Positions 17,473 to 26,373 of a stretch of DNA of 55,231 nt are shown piece by piece. Under the pieces are notes generated by a model, which saw only the letters and a list, made by a program, of their open reading frames with translations, was not told the origin of the DNA and made no database searches. The first letter of the stretch is position 1; each line of letters starts with the position of its first letter. Position numbers and translations under genes: made by a program. Origin of the DNA: JBNKEI01 sp050288705 (GTDB taxonomy: Bacteria > Myxococcota > Myxococcia > Myxococcales > UBA5297). The stretch spans positions 1-55,231 of the forward strand of contig JBNKEI010000068.1 in assembly GCA_050288705.1 (NCBI GenBank), given 5' to 3'.

Positions 17473-17577
17473 TCCTCTCTCCCTTTGGGAGAGAGTTAGA
17501 GTAGGAAGAAATGAATCAGAAACTAGTCTTGAATCACATTCCCTCACCCTTAACCATTTCCCAGAGGGAGAGGGGAT
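17473..17577. repeat. Inverted pair of REP-like elements
   Basis: The 211-bp gap between the MDR and MBL genes contains a short hairpin, CTCTCTCCC-TTT-GGGAGAGAG (17475-17495). A related inverted copy follows at about 17541-17577 (CCCTCACCCTTAACC ... AGAGGGAGAGGGG). The units resemble the widespread CCCTCTCCC-rich REP family. An inverted pair like this is typical of REP doublets (BIMEs), mobilised by RAYT transposases. No such transposase is in the window. Confidence 0.6.
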
Positions 17578-17621
17578 TTGCTGTACGTATAATAAAACAT
17601 TATTGCTAATTCGAGGAATCA

Positions 17622-18467
17622 ATGGCTGAATTCGAACCTAATATTTTTAAATATACAGCAACTACGAATAATTGGTTTGTTAATGTCTTTCTCGTCGAAA
17701 CTAGAACTGGGGTAATTTGTATCGATTCAGCCATTAGCCTTTCTTCGGCCAACGAGATTAAAAAAATTATCAAAGAACAAATACGTAAACCCTTGCGCGC
17801 CATTTTGCTCACCCATGGACATCCGGATCACTATACCGCGGCGGGAGTAATTCGCGCCGGCCAAAACATTCCGATTATTGCGACCCGGGGAATTCGCGAA
17901 CAATGCATTCACGAAACCGAAGAAAACACCAATATGGAGAGATATTTTGGCGCTGACTTCCCGTCGGAGCGCCCGCTTCCTGACCAAATAATCAGCGATG
18001 GAGAGATTCTAACTTTCGATGATACTGTAATTTCTCACAAGGATTGCGGGCCATGCGAATCGGACAGCGACTCGATTTGGATGGTTACCACACAACAGAA
18101 AGAACACGTTTTTGTAGGAGATCTGATCTTTAATAAAATGCATTTATTCCTGCGTGACGGGCATATTCGGGAGTGGCTTGATTTAATGGAAAGATTTCTT
18201 AAACAATACTCTCATCAAACAATTTTTCACATAGGGCATGGACAGGACTGCGGTATTGAAGCTATTTATTGGCAGAAAGCATATATTGATGCATATTTTC
18301 ATATTATAAAATCAATGTTAGGAGAACGCTCGGATATTCTTCCTGATGAAATCGAGCTATTAATGGAAAGAATGCGTTTGTTTGTACCAGATGACAGTCT
18401 GAAGTTTTTGGCTTTGTTCGAAATAGAAGAAACAATAAGGCTTTTAAAGAAATCTCTGACTCACTGA
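17622..18467 (+). CDS. MBL-fold metallo-hydrolase
   Basis: 281 residues with the metallo-beta-lactamase fold. The metal motif THGHPDH is at residues 63-69, following LLTH, and a later DCGPCESDSD, FVGDLIFNKMH and HIGHGQD provide the remaining Asp and His ligands. The protein begins with NWFVNVFLVETRTGVICIDSA, as in glyoxalase II-like or quorum-quenching-like subfamilies. GAGGA precedes the ATG. Family members hydrolyse thioesters, lactones or phosphodiesters. In a cluster with two DJ-1 proteins and a VOC protein, hydrolysis of an activated aldehyde-derived ester is an attractive guess. Substrate not deducible. Confidence 0.82.
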   Translation: MAEFEPNIFKYTATTNNWFVNVFLVETRTGVICIDSAISLSSANEIKKIIKEQIRKPLRAILLTHGHPDHYTAAGVIRAGQNIPIIATRGIREQCIHETEENTNMERYFGADFPSERPLPDQIISDGEILTFDDTVISHKDCGPCESDSDSIWMVTTQQKEHVFVGDLIFNKMHLFLRDGHIREWLDLMERFLKQYSHQTIFHIGHGQDCGIEAIYWQKAYIDAYFHIIKSMLGERSDILPDEIELLMERMRLFVPDDSLKFLALFEIEETIRLLKKSLTH

Positions 18468-18498
18468 TCAGCACTTCGCATAGCAAAAGGACATTAAT

Positions 18499-19263
18499 AT
18501 GGCAAAAGTATTAATGATTGCATCGAACTATGGCTTATGGGCCGAAGAGTTACAGGCGCCATGGGATCGCCTGCGCCAAGCAGGACATAGGGTCCAGCTT
18601 TGCACAAAATTCGGAAAAACGCCCTTGCCGCTCAAACTAAGCGTGGATCCATCCCTGCGAGATCCCACCATGGGAACCCAGACCAACCCCGAAGAAGTTG
18701 TTCAGCGGATCAATGAGATTCTCGACGCCAACGAGTGGAGTAATCCAATCAAGATTTCCGATGCCAATATGGATGATTATCAAGCTCTAGTGATTGTAGG
18801 CGGACCAGGGTGTCCTTTTGACATTAGTGGAAATCCCTTAATTCATCAGCTTATACTAAGCGCCTACAAGAGCAACAAACTGATTAGTGCGCTATGCTAT
18901 GCCGTGGGAGCGCTGGCCTTCACGCGCGATGCTGATAATAATAATAAGAGCGTCATTTACGGAAAGACAGTAACTGCCCACCCGCATTCTTGGGATTTTG
19001 AATTCGATTTAAGCTATGTGCTAACCCGGGCGACGCCGGAAAACCACGGAACGGACATCATAACCCAAGGATTCGTTTATCCGCTCCAGTACTTGATTGA
19101 AGACGCAGTTGGAAATGCAGATAAAGTGCTCAAGGATCCCACGACCAACCGTAATAAACCCTTGATTGCTTTCGACTGGCCATTTTTGACCGCGCTTAGC
19201 GTGGAATCATCGCGCGCATTCGGAGACAAATTAGTTGAACTCTTAAGCGAAAAAACTGTTTAG
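18499..19263 (+). CDS. DJ-1/PfpI family protein
   Basis: 254 residues with a single DJ-1/PfpI domain. It starts KVLMIASNYGLWAEELQAPWDRL, has VIVGGPGCPFDISG near residues 96-109, and the elbow cysteine in SALCYAVGALAF (Cys133). Hsp31-like members are glyoxalases or chaperones. It is related to the second half of the tandem protein at 10932-12434, sharing the G-x-G-P and C-Y-[GA]-V motifs. AAAGGA precedes the ATG. Two DJ-1 genes in one cluster are unusual and suggest repeated handling of reactive carbonyls, though this is inference. Confidence 0.83.
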   Translation: MAKVLMIASNYGLWAEELQAPWDRLRQAGHRVQLCTKFGKTPLPLKLSVDPSLRDPTMGTQTNPEEVVQRINEILDANEWSNPIKISDANMDDYQALVIVGGPGCPFDISGNPLIHQLILSAYKSNKLISALCYAVGALAFTRDADNNNKSVIYGKTVTAHPHSWDFEFDLSYVLTRATPENHGTDIITQGFVYPLQYLIEDAVGNADKVLKDPTTNRNKPLIAFDWPFLTALSVESSRAFGDKLVELLSEKTV

Positions 19264-19361
19264 TCAATTGCACCCTATGACATGGCTTAGTTGGGACTAC
19301 GTACGCAGCAAGATCAGCGAGATGATGGAAGTCACTGAATAGTTGCTATGGGAGAAACCAA

Positions 19362-19646
19362 ATGCTTAGCTTTATGTTACAAATCAAAGTGCGAGAGGAA
19401 TTCCAAAACCGAGCTTTGGAAACGCTTTCTTCTATTGAAAAGCAAGCCCATGGGCACTCGGGGGTAGTAAGTTTTAGCTGGTTTCAAGATATTGAAAAAC
19501 CTCTCCAATTCACCCTAATTGAGCAATGGGAATCTCAGGAATTTCTTGATGCTCATGTTCAAAAAATTATTGGGCAATGGAACGATTTCGTTCCTTGTTT
19601 GGATGGAACCCCGGTATCAACTCAACTTAAAAAGCTCATGGCTTGA
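19362..19646 (+). CDS. Antibiotic biosynthesis monooxygenase (ABM) domain protein
   Basis: A 94-residue single-domain protein. The dimeric alpha+beta barrel pattern is visible: MLSFMLQIKVREEFQNRALETLSSIEKQAH, then GVVSFSWFQDIEKPLQFTLIEQWESQEFLDAHVQ. The last part is the family's F-x-L-x-E-x-W-x-S-x-x-x-L-x-x-H. Some ABM proteins oxidise polycyclic phenols without cofactor; others are YgiN-like quinone oxidases or have no known activity. GGGAGA precedes the ATG. It directly precedes a Dabb protein of the same fold. Confidence 0.75.
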   Translation: MLSFMLQIKVREEFQNRALETLSSIEKQAHGHSGVVSFSWFQDIEKPLQFTLIEQWESQEFLDAHVQKIIGQWNDFVPCLDGTPVSTQLKKLMA

Positions 19647-19657
19647 AAGGTTTCCCT

Positions 19658-19978
19658 ATGTTCAGACATATCGCTTTATTTCAACTAAAAGATGACGCCA
19701 ATGGTCTTAGCAAAGAAGAAAGCCGTCAGCAGATCATTCAAAATGTTCGCAGACTACGAGAGAACATTCCGTTTATTAAGCGAATCGAGGTGGGAGAACA
19801 TTTTGTTGATCAGAGAACGACGTTTCCTGGAGCTGATCTTTGCGTTTATGTCGAGCTAGAAACGCAACAAGACTACGATAATTACATCAATCATCCGGTG
19901 CACCAAGAAATCGCCCAGGTTACCAGATTGCTGGTAGCCAGTAGCTCTACCATTACTTTCAACCAATCACTCGCATAA
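19658..19978 (+). CDS. Dabb family (stress-responsive alpha/beta barrel) protein
   Basis: 106 residues starting MFRHIALFQLKDDANG, the typical Dabb opening (M-x-x-H-x-V-L-F-K). NIPFIKRIEVGEHF and a C-terminal YDNYINHPVHQEIAQV follow, as in the family. Dabb proteins form dimeric ferredoxin-like barrels; most are uncharacterised and some plant or bacterial relatives act as cyclases. The start is set at ATG 19658 with AAAGG seven bases upstream. It begins only 11 bp after the ABM stop, so the two small barrels are probably translated together. Confidence 0.78.
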   Translation: MFRHIALFQLKDDANGLSKEESRQQIIQNVRRLRENIPFIKRIEVGEHFVDQRTTFPGADLCVYVELETQQDYDNYINHPVHQEIAQVTRLLVASSSTITFNQSLA

Positions 19979-20010
19979 TTGACAAACTCCCCAATAACTA
20001 GGAAGTGCCT

Positions 20011-22458
20011 ATGTCTCTTATTCCCGTGCGCATTGAATATCGTCCAGGTGTCAAACAGTTAGATGTTTCCAATGTTCAGCTAATGGGAAGTTGGAATGCA
20101 CAGGGGCAGTTCTCCAAACAATGGACCTGTCTACCAATGATTCCATTTGCAGCAGAGGATGGATGTCACTCGTTTTTTGCAAATGTTTGTCTCGCAGAAC
20201 AGGATATTGGCCGAGAATTCCGTTGGGGAGTTACGTTCGATCAAGGTGACCAAAAAAATATTTGGGGTATTACTACCGAAATAAAGGATATTGCTTCAAA
20301 TGATCGCTATTGTTCTTTTATACTAAAAGCATCAGGGCAGACCGAATCATACTATTTGACCCATTGTTATCGCCTTGGGGCCAATAAACATAAAAATAAT
20401 GGAACCACCGCTGTGCGATTTGCCCTATGGGCTCCGAACGCCAAAGAAGTGGCTTTAGTCTGGGGAGATGCGCGAAGCGGCTATATAGGCGATTCTGGTC
20501 AAGGCATCGTGGGCCAACCCATTCCCCTGTGCAGTGAAGGGGGAGGAATCTGGTCGGTAGTTATTCCCGAGTTTAAAAAATATGACCATGTTCCCTATAT
20601 GTATAAGATTATCAGGAAGGATGAAACTACTACCTATCGAACTGACATGTATTCTCGCTGCCAAATCGGTTCCGGAGGAAAAAATCCCGCCAGGCCCGAC
20701 CAAGGACATTGGAATGGCACACCGCAAGACTTAAATGGAACACCGAGCTGCTCAGTGGTTGTCGATCCCGATTGCGTTGCAGCCTGCTTTGAAGAAAAGG
20801 AATCCTTAGGTAAGCCAGTATTTATTCCTACTCAGTGGATCGACGAAAAAGAATTTTGGAAAGAAGAATTTTCTGAAAATCATCCCTTACCTAAGCGTAT
20901 TGAAGATCTGGTTATTTATGAGCTTCATATTGACGGGCTAGGAGCAGGAAAAACTCCCCGAGGAACATTTTGCGAAGCTATGGAACTTCTCGACTATCTG
21001 GTCGATTTGGGGATAAATTGCATAGAACTAATGCCCACTTCTGAATACTCGGGTGCGGCAGATTGGGGTTATAAAACTTCTCATTTTATGGCAATCGAAT
21101 ACGCAGCTGGCGGGCGCGATCAATTAAAGCATTTCGTGCGCGCCTGTCACCAGCGAGGAATAGCGGTAATAATGGATGTAGTCTACAACCATTATGCCCA
21201 TGACGCCGAACGCGCTGAGTGGGCATACGATTCTGCGGTACCGGAAGAAAATTGTTATTACTGGTATGAAGGACGCGCAGAAGATTACCCTGAATTTCCT
21301 GATGGTTCCGGAGGATACATCGATAATATGTCAACCGGATATGCACCCCGATTTCATGAAGAAATGGTGCGCAAGCTTTTTATTTCTAGCGCCGCGATGT
21401 TAATGCGCGAATTTCATATTGATGGTTTTCGCGCCGACCAGACCAGCTCGCTGCATGCCTATGCTGTTCTCCACGCGGACGGGCGGCCAGCTACCAACGC
21501 CCGAATCTTTGGCGCAAGATTCCTGCGCGAGTGGACACGCACCTTGCGCATGTTAAAACCGGGGGTCTTTCTCATTGCCGAAGACCATTCAGGATGGGAG
21601 GCGGTGACCGAATCTGCCGCTGAGAATGGGCTGGGATTTGACGCGACTTGGTATGCCGAGTATTACCATCAACTAGTCGGAGACTCTACGAATGATTCCT
21701 GTCGAGCGCGGCTGCTTAAACTCGCCGGAATAGGCGATAATCGCGCGTTGTGCATGGATTGGTTTCTAGGTACCCTCGGTTCATCTAGCACGAAAAAAGT
21801 AATCTACCACGAGTCGCACGACGAGGCGGGTAATTCGTCGTATCGAGACCAGGAACATGACGTTGCTTCAGCGCGCACCATCCAGGTTGCAGTCAACGGG
21901 GCTCCTCTAGTCGACGCAACCCGTCTGTATGCCGAAGCGCGAGTCCGTTTTACCGCTGGCCTTACGTTTTTGGCGCGAGGAATTCCAATGTTTTTCATGG
22001 GCGAAGAAGTTGGCGCTGCGGAACCCTATCGCTATTCTGATTTCATCGACCATCGAGAAGATTTTTTCGAACTGAAAAAAACCAGTGGAGCGCGCCTTTT
22101 TGTGTTTTACAAAGAGCTTGTTGCTCTGCATCTTTCTAGTGCGGCACTGAGGTCTAAAAATTTCTTTCCCATCCATGCACATAATGAAAACCGGGTGCTA
22201 ACCTTCTGGCGCTGGGAAAAGGACGAGAACTTGCTCATTATTGCAAGTCTTAACAACCAGGCCTTCTCCAATGGATATTCGTTGCAATGCGACCGTCTCC
22301 CGACTGGAGTTTGGAAGGAAAAATTTAATAGTGATGATCCCAAATTCGGTGGACAAGGTATTTTAAATCCTCAGCCAATAATATCGCAGCATGGCTTATT
22401 GTCGGCACGTATACCCGCAAACGGAATCGTAGTCCTGCAGTTGGAGCTGGGCTTATAG
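20011..22458 (+). CDS. GH13 glycoside hydrolase (glycogen branching enzyme/trehalohydrolase-like)
   Basis: About 815 residues. An N-terminal region of about 120 residues precedes a CBM48-like domain (VRFALWAPNAKEVALVWGD). The GH13 barrel follows: YELHIDGLG, DVVYNHY (conserved region I), GFRADQTSSLH (region II with the nucleophile Asp), LIAEDHSGWEAVTE (region III with the acid/base Glu) and HESHDEAGNS (region IV). The region III and IV forms resemble GlgB branching enzymes (SHDE) more than plain amylases. All three catalytic acids are present. The product is either an alpha-glucan branch or a released oligosaccharide. ATG 20011 has AGGA at good spacing. It is the last gene of the cluster, 32 bp after the Dabb gene. 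Confidence 0.82.
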   Translation: MSLIPVRIEYRPGVKQLDVSNVQLMGSWNAQGQFSKQWTCLPMIPFAAEDGCHSFFANVCLAEQDIGREFRWGVTFDQGDQKNIWGITTEIKDIASNDRYCSFILKASGQTESYYLTHCYRLGANKHKNNGTTAVRFALWAPNAKEVALVWGDARSGYIGDSGQGIVGQPIPLCSEGGGIWSVVIPEFKKYDHVPYMYKIIRKDETTTYRTDMYSRCQIGSGGKNPARPDQGHWNGTPQDLNGTPSCSVVVDPDCVAACFEEKESLGKPVFIPTQWIDEKEFWKEEFSENHPLPKRIEDLVIYELHIDGLGAGKTPRGTFCEAMELLDYLVDLGINCIELMPTSEYSGAADWGYKTSHFMAIEYAAGGRDQLKHFVRACHQRGIAVIMDVVYNHYAHDAERAEWAYDSAVPEENCYYWYEGRAEDYPEFPDGSGGYIDNMSTGYAPRFHEEMVRKLFISSAAMLMREFHIDGFRADQTSSLHAYAVLHADGRPATNARIFGARFLREWTRTLRMLKPGVFLIAEDHSGWEAVTESAAENGLGFDATWYAEYYHQLVGDSTNDSCRARLLKLAGIGDNRALCMDWFLGTLGSSSTKKVIYHESHDEAGNSSYRDQEHDVASARTIQVAVNGAPLVDATRLYAEARVRFTAGLTFLARGIPMFFMGEEVGAAEPYRYSDFIDHREDFFELKKTSGARLFVFYKELVALHLSSAALRSKNFFPIHAHNENRVLTFWRWEKDENLLIIASLNNQAFSNGYSLQCDRLPTGVWKEKFNSDDPKFGGQGILNPQPIISQHGLLSARIPANGIVVLQLELGL

Positions 22459-22545
22459 GTGGATATCGTTGGACCTAACTATAGCCAGCAACTTGTTATC
22501 GTCAGAGTGTTTATCTCCGACATCTACCGTTTTTTAGCCAAAAGA

Positions 22546-22928
22546 TTATTTCGAGTATTTGCCACCGTCGTCTTTTTTGCGAAAGCTGTGAGCCAATCCG
22601 GTAGCTTGTTGAAGAAAAACAAGCACACGTTTATCGGGAGTATCGGCTGGTAATTCTTCAATTAATGGCGTGATCGGTGGAGAAACACGTTCTCTACCTC
22701 TTTGAGGCGAGAAGCAGTCAAGCCTTGTTGGACAAGAAGAGGGAATCCGTGTAGATCTTTATCCTCTTTGACGCCGCAAACCACGTAGCCACCGCCAAGA
22801 TTCTGAAGATCGTTGGCAAATGCGCACAAGGTTTTAACAACATCGTCGATGTCGGCGACGTTTTCTTTCCACTCGGTTTGCTCATTCTCCCTCAAGGAGA
22901 GATCGCTAAGATTTACAATTGATTTCAT
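22546..22928 (-). pseudogene. Remnant of an AlbA_2 (Schlafen-like) domain protein
   Basis: The first 80 codons read through NLSDLSLRENEQTEWKENVA and FANDLQNLGGGYVVCGVKED, which is the AlbA_2 domain found in RecG-like or Fic-linked proteins (family form E-S-x-x-x-E-F-K ... A-F-A-N-x-x-G-G). The frame then ends early at 22662. In a second minus-strand frame the family sequence resumes (PPITPLIEELPADTPDKR, then LVFLQQATGLAHSFRKK) until a stop at 22546. A short deletion and frameshift therefore join the halves, and the C-terminal domain is missing. It is non-functional debris between the accessory cluster and lpxK. Confidence 0.7.
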
Positions 22929-23069
22929 GGTGGTCGACTTTATGGGGAAAGATTGTATCTCCGTCCGAGCTAAGATTAAGCAACACTTCTAGCAGATAGC
23001 TAGTATGGGGTGTATACAGGCAAACCGGAAATGACAGGATAGACTGCTATTTTTTTAGGTAGACACTAA

Positions 23070-24161
23070 GTGGCCATCGGTTGGATGCATACGTCGATTA
23101 CTCGTATTTGGTATTCCCGCCACGAAGGATGGGGGCGGAAACTCATACTATTTCCATTTTTTCTTTTGTCATTGCTGTACAGAGTCATTGTGGTCAGGAA
23201 AAGAGCTGTTTACTCGCGACCAAAGAGGGTGCGGCGTGTTTCCCAAGCACAAGTGATTTCCATTGGAAATCTAGTTGCTGGAGGGGCGGGAAAAACTCCC
23301 GTAGCTATTCATATTGCTCAGCGTTTGCAGGCTATGGGGCGCAAGCCTGCTCTATTGTCCAGAGGCTGGGGAAGACAGAATCCCAAACAGACTATAATTG
23401 TCAGTAATGGCGAACGTATTCTCCAGTCGGTGGAAAAGGCAGGCGACGAGCCCACTCTGATAGCTCGGTCTTGTCCGGGACTTCCCGTATTAGTGGGGCC
23501 CGACCGGGTAGAGCTGGCGCGACTGGCAGTAGCCGAATTTGGAGCCAATGTTTTGGTGCTCGACGATGGCTTTCAGCACCTGCGACTGCATCGCGATTTA
23601 GACATAGTAGTTCTTGATGCTGCCAACCCTTTTGGAAACGGACATCTTATACCCCGGGGACCATTACGCGAGCCAATTTCCGCGTTAGCTCGGGCAGGAA
23701 TGATCTGGCTAACAAAAGTAGATCAGTCCTCGCCGCAGCAAGTGGAAACCTTGGCCAACTACTTGTGTAGTTTAACTGGACGGATGCCTATTCGTTCCAC
23801 CTATGAAGTAGTGGAGTTAATTGACGAAAAAGGAAACGCACTTCCGGCAAGTGCATTGGCGGGCAGACGAGTAATGATGATGGCCGGACTGGGGCGTCCC
23901 CAGTCTTTTGCACAAACTCTTCAATCATTAGGCGCGAAAGTAGTTGCCCAAAAGCTTTTGCCCGACCATGGCTGGATTTCGCACCAAGAATTGGAAAGTG
24001 CCGAACATAATAAAAACCGCCAAGGATGGGATCTAATTGCTTTTAGCGAAAAAGACGCGGTGCGCTTACCTGAGGGCAGGAGCATAAAAGTGCCCTCCAT
24101 AGTGGTTCGCATAGAAGTTAAAATTCTTTGCGGCGAAGAATACATTTCCCAAATACTGTGA
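23070..24161 (+). CDS. lpxK: Tetraacyldisaccharide 4'-kinase
   Basis: LpxK phosphorylates the 4' position of tetraacyldisaccharide-1-phosphate to form lipid IVA at the inner membrane. The N-terminal hydrophobic segment (LILFPFFLLSLLYRVIV) and the Walker A-like GNLVAGGAGKTPVAIHIAQRL near residues 65-85 are as in the family. The DDGFQHLRLHRDLDIVVLD motif (about 165-183) is diagnostic. Length 363 is slightly above the usual 330. GTG 23070 is used; ATG 23085 is equally possible and neither has a strong SD. It is followed at once by an LpxL-type acyltransferase, the next enzyme class of lipid A synthesis. Confidence 0.92.
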   Translation: MAIGWMHTSITRIWYSRHEGWGRKLILFPFFLLSLLYRVIVVRKRAVYSRPKRVRRVSQAQVISIGNLVAGGAGKTPVAIHIAQRLQAMGRKPALLSRGWGRQNPKQTIIVSNGERILQSVEKAGDEPTLIARSCPGLPVLVGPDRVELARLAVAEFGANVLVLDDGFQHLRLHRDLDIVVLDAANPFGNGHLIPRGPLREPISALARAGMIWLTKVDQSSPQQVETLANYLCSLTGRMPIRSTYEVVELIDEKGNALPASALAGRRVMMMAGLGRPQSFAQTLQSLGAKVVAQKLLPDHGWISHQELESAEHNKNRQGWDLIAFSEKDAVRLPEGRSIKVPSIVVRIEVKILCGEEYISQIL

Positions 24162-24166
24162 AAATC

Positions 24167-25045
24167 ATGATTACTCTTATTATTGCAATTTTGCGAAAAA
24201 TTCCCGAAAGCTGGGCGGTTACTTGGTTACAGGCAGTAGCCTGGGTAGCTTTTTTTCTAGGAATTCGTAGAAATGTAGCCCTCGAAAACCTGGCACGTGC
24301 CTTTCCTAATCTTTCCGCAAAAGAACGCCAGCAACTGGCAAAAAGAAACTATCTTCATTTAGGAGCTTGCGCGGCTGAGTTTTTGCGCAGTCCTGACTGG
24401 TCCGATCAAGAATTAAAAGAGCGTATTTCTCCGCATGGTTGGGAAAAAGTCGAACCCTATCTCAAAAAGAAACAAGGTTTTATAATATGCACCGCTCATA
24501 TGGGTAATTTCGAGTTGTTTGGAGTATATGCAGCTCGCCAAAAAGCACCACTAACTATCTTAACCAGGCCGCTCAGAGGGGTTACTAACTCTCGCTGGGT
24601 GCGCACCCGAGCTATGGCGGGAATTAGAGAAATTCATAAAGGACTTGATAATCTCATTCAGGCAGTGCAAAACGGAGAAGTCCTTGCTTTGTTGATTGAT
24701 CAGAATATGCTACCTAAAAGGGCAGTATTCGTTCCCTTTTTTAACCAACTTGCCGCCACTACTCCCGCTCCGGCAGTAATTGCCGATCGTACCCGGGCGC
24801 CAATATTCTTGGCTTTCATGGTACGGGAAAAAAACGGGCACTACCGAACGGTCATTGAGGGACCAATTTTTTTCCATTGCCAATCTGATGATCGGCAAAA
24901 GGAAATGTTGCAATTTACCAAGATGATTAATCATCGATTAGAAACATATATATCTGAGTATCCCGAACAATGGTTTTGGTTGCACCGTAGATGGAAGACC
25001 CAGCCCGAGCAAGCAGCAGGAAAAATGCCCGTTTGGTTTTGTTAA
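24167..25045 (+). CDS. Lipid A biosynthesis acyltransferase (LpxL-type)
   Basis: A 292-residue LpxL/LpxM-family acyltransferase. It has a membrane anchor (ITLIIAILRKIPESWAVTWL), the HMGNFEL catalytic motif (AHMGNFELFG) near residues 109-118, LIDQN near 175, and the closing WFWLHRRWKTQP. It begins five bases after the lpxK stop (ATG 24167; GTG 24158 overlaps the stop and is an alternative), so the pair is coupled. By position it likely adds a secondary acyl chain to Kdo2-lipid IVA. It is a diverged paralogue of the protein at 424-1338. Confidence 0.88.
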   Translation: MITLIIAILRKIPESWAVTWLQAVAWVAFFLGIRRNVALENLARAFPNLSAKERQQLAKRNYLHLGACAAEFLRSPDWSDQELKERISPHGWEKVEPYLKKKQGFIICTAHMGNFELFGVYAARQKAPLTILTRPLRGVTNSRWVRTRAMAGIREIHKGLDNLIQAVQNGEVLALLIDQNMLPKRAVFVPFFNQLAATTPAPAVIADRTRAPIFLAFMVREKNGHYRTVIEGPIFFHCQSDDRQKEMLQFTKMINHRLETYISEYPEQWFWLHRRWKTQPEQAAGKMPVWFC

Positions 25046-25067
25046 ATCGCCAAAAAAAAGTTACGCC

Positions 25068-26348
25068 ATGTCTGAATTTTCTGTACCCCAATCGCTAGTT
25101 ACTACCACAATCCCCCGAGAAATCCTTGCGGTCCTGTCATCACTATCTAGTTCTGGTTATTCTGCTTTTTTGGTAGGAGGATTGGTAAGAGATCGCTTGT
25201 TAGGAAAAGAAAGTAACGATTACGACATTGCCACCAGTGCGCATGCGCACGAGGTTATGAAACTTTTTCGTCGGGTTATACCCACTGGCATTCAGCATGG
25301 AACGGTGACAGTGCATACCGGCAAATACGCGGTGGAGGTAACCACCTTTAGGGGAGAAGGCGATTACGTTGATGGGCGCCGACCTGAATCAGTCGTTTTC
25401 CTAGATAATATTGTAGATGACCTCTCGCGGCGCGATTTCACTATCAATGCCATGGCCTATGACCCCTTAGGCCAACAGTTTATCGATCCTTTTGGGGGAA
25501 TAGCTGACCTTGAGCGACGTCAAGTTCGCTGCGTGGGGGACCCTTATCGCCGATTTTCTGAGGACGGATTGCGTTCTCTTCGAGCCATTCGGTTTGCCTC
25601 GGTATTGGGGTTTGAATTAGAGCCGGCAACTCGCCAGGCCATTCCTTCCACCTTGCAGACTTTTAACAAAATCGCCAAAGAGAGAATTAGAGAAGAACTC
25701 TCGAAAATGTTGCAAGGGCCACATCCGTCTATGGCAGTAGAATTGCTCGCCAATTTAGGGCTCCTGGCCATCATACTGCCTGAGTTGACACTAAATGGCG
25801 AATCTAGCGCTGGTCAGCAAGCCCTAGTTCGTCTGCAAGAAACGCCTGCCGACTTGTGTCTGCGCTGGTCAGCGCTTCTAGGGGATTTGCCTTGCTCGTT
25901 AGTACGAAAGGCATTGAAAACATTGCGTTATCCCAACCACACTATCGAAAAGATAACTCGCCTGACTACCTTCGCCAGCTTTGCTCACCAAAGTTACCCC
26001 CAAGACGGTGCTATGCGCAAAGCCATTTCTCGTGCGGGAAGGGATCTGGTGCCTGGCCTTTTAGATTTGGGATGGGCGCAATCGGTGGCCAAACAAGACC
26101 CTCAGGCAAAGCAGGTGGTGGAAAAGAATCGCCAGATGGCCCGGCGAATCATGCAAAGCTCTTCGCCTCTAACCACAGCAGAGCTTGCTCTTAACGGGCA
26201 AGAAATCATGGCTATTCTGGGTGTGTCTCCAGGCCCCAAGGTGGGGGAGGCCGTTCGGTATCTGTTAGATCAAGTACTTGAAAATCCTGAAAAAAATTCC
26301 AAAGCGTCATTAGAACGTCTGTTGTGGGATCAAAAAAACAAAATCTAA
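25068..26348 (+). CDS. CCA tRNA nucleotidyltransferase / poly(A) polymerase family
   Basis: Class II nucleotidyltransferase. The head contains FLVGGLVRDRLLGKESNDYDIAT, with the GG motif and D-x-D catalytic carboxylates near residues 37-55. RRDFTINAMAYDPLGQQFIDPFGG and RFSEDGLRSLRAIRFASVLGFELE follow, as in CCA-adding enzymes. A C-terminal region (residues 210-426) contains the alpha-helical neck/body. The tRNA-Ala gene nearby already encodes its CCA, so the enzyme would serve for repair or for other tRNAs. A poly(A) polymerase role cannot be excluded from sequence. It follows the lpxL gene by 22 bp and ends before a large hairpin. Confidence 0.88.
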   Translation: MSEFSVPQSLVTTTIPREILAVLSSLSSSGYSAFLVGGLVRDRLLGKESNDYDIATSAHAHEVMKLFRRVIPTGIQHGTVTVHTGKYAVEVTTFRGEGDYVDGRRPESVVFLDNIVDDLSRRDFTINAMAYDPLGQQFIDPFGGIADLERRQVRCVGDPYRRFSEDGLRSLRAIRFASVLGFELEPATRQAIPSTLQTFNKIAKERIREELSKMLQGPHPSMAVELLANLGLLAIILPELTLNGESSAGQQALVRLQETPADLCLRWSALLGDLPCSLVRKALKTLRYPNHTIEKITRLTTFASFAHQSYPQDGAMRKAISRAGRDLVPGLLDLGWAQSVAKQDPQAKQVVEKNRQMARRIMQSSSPLTTAELALNGQEIMAILGVSPGPKVGEAVRYLLDQVLENPEKNSKASLERLLWDQKNKI

Positions 26349-26373
26349 TCCTGGTCATCGCTTGGGAAAAAAG

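Noticed and set aside
17473..17577. CRISPR-like repeat
   Set aside because: Only two related units in inverted order with no regular spacers; a REP doublet fits better.
19277..19342. 21-codon frame between the DJ-1 and ABM genes
   Set aside because: No SD and no recognisable sequence; likely chance.
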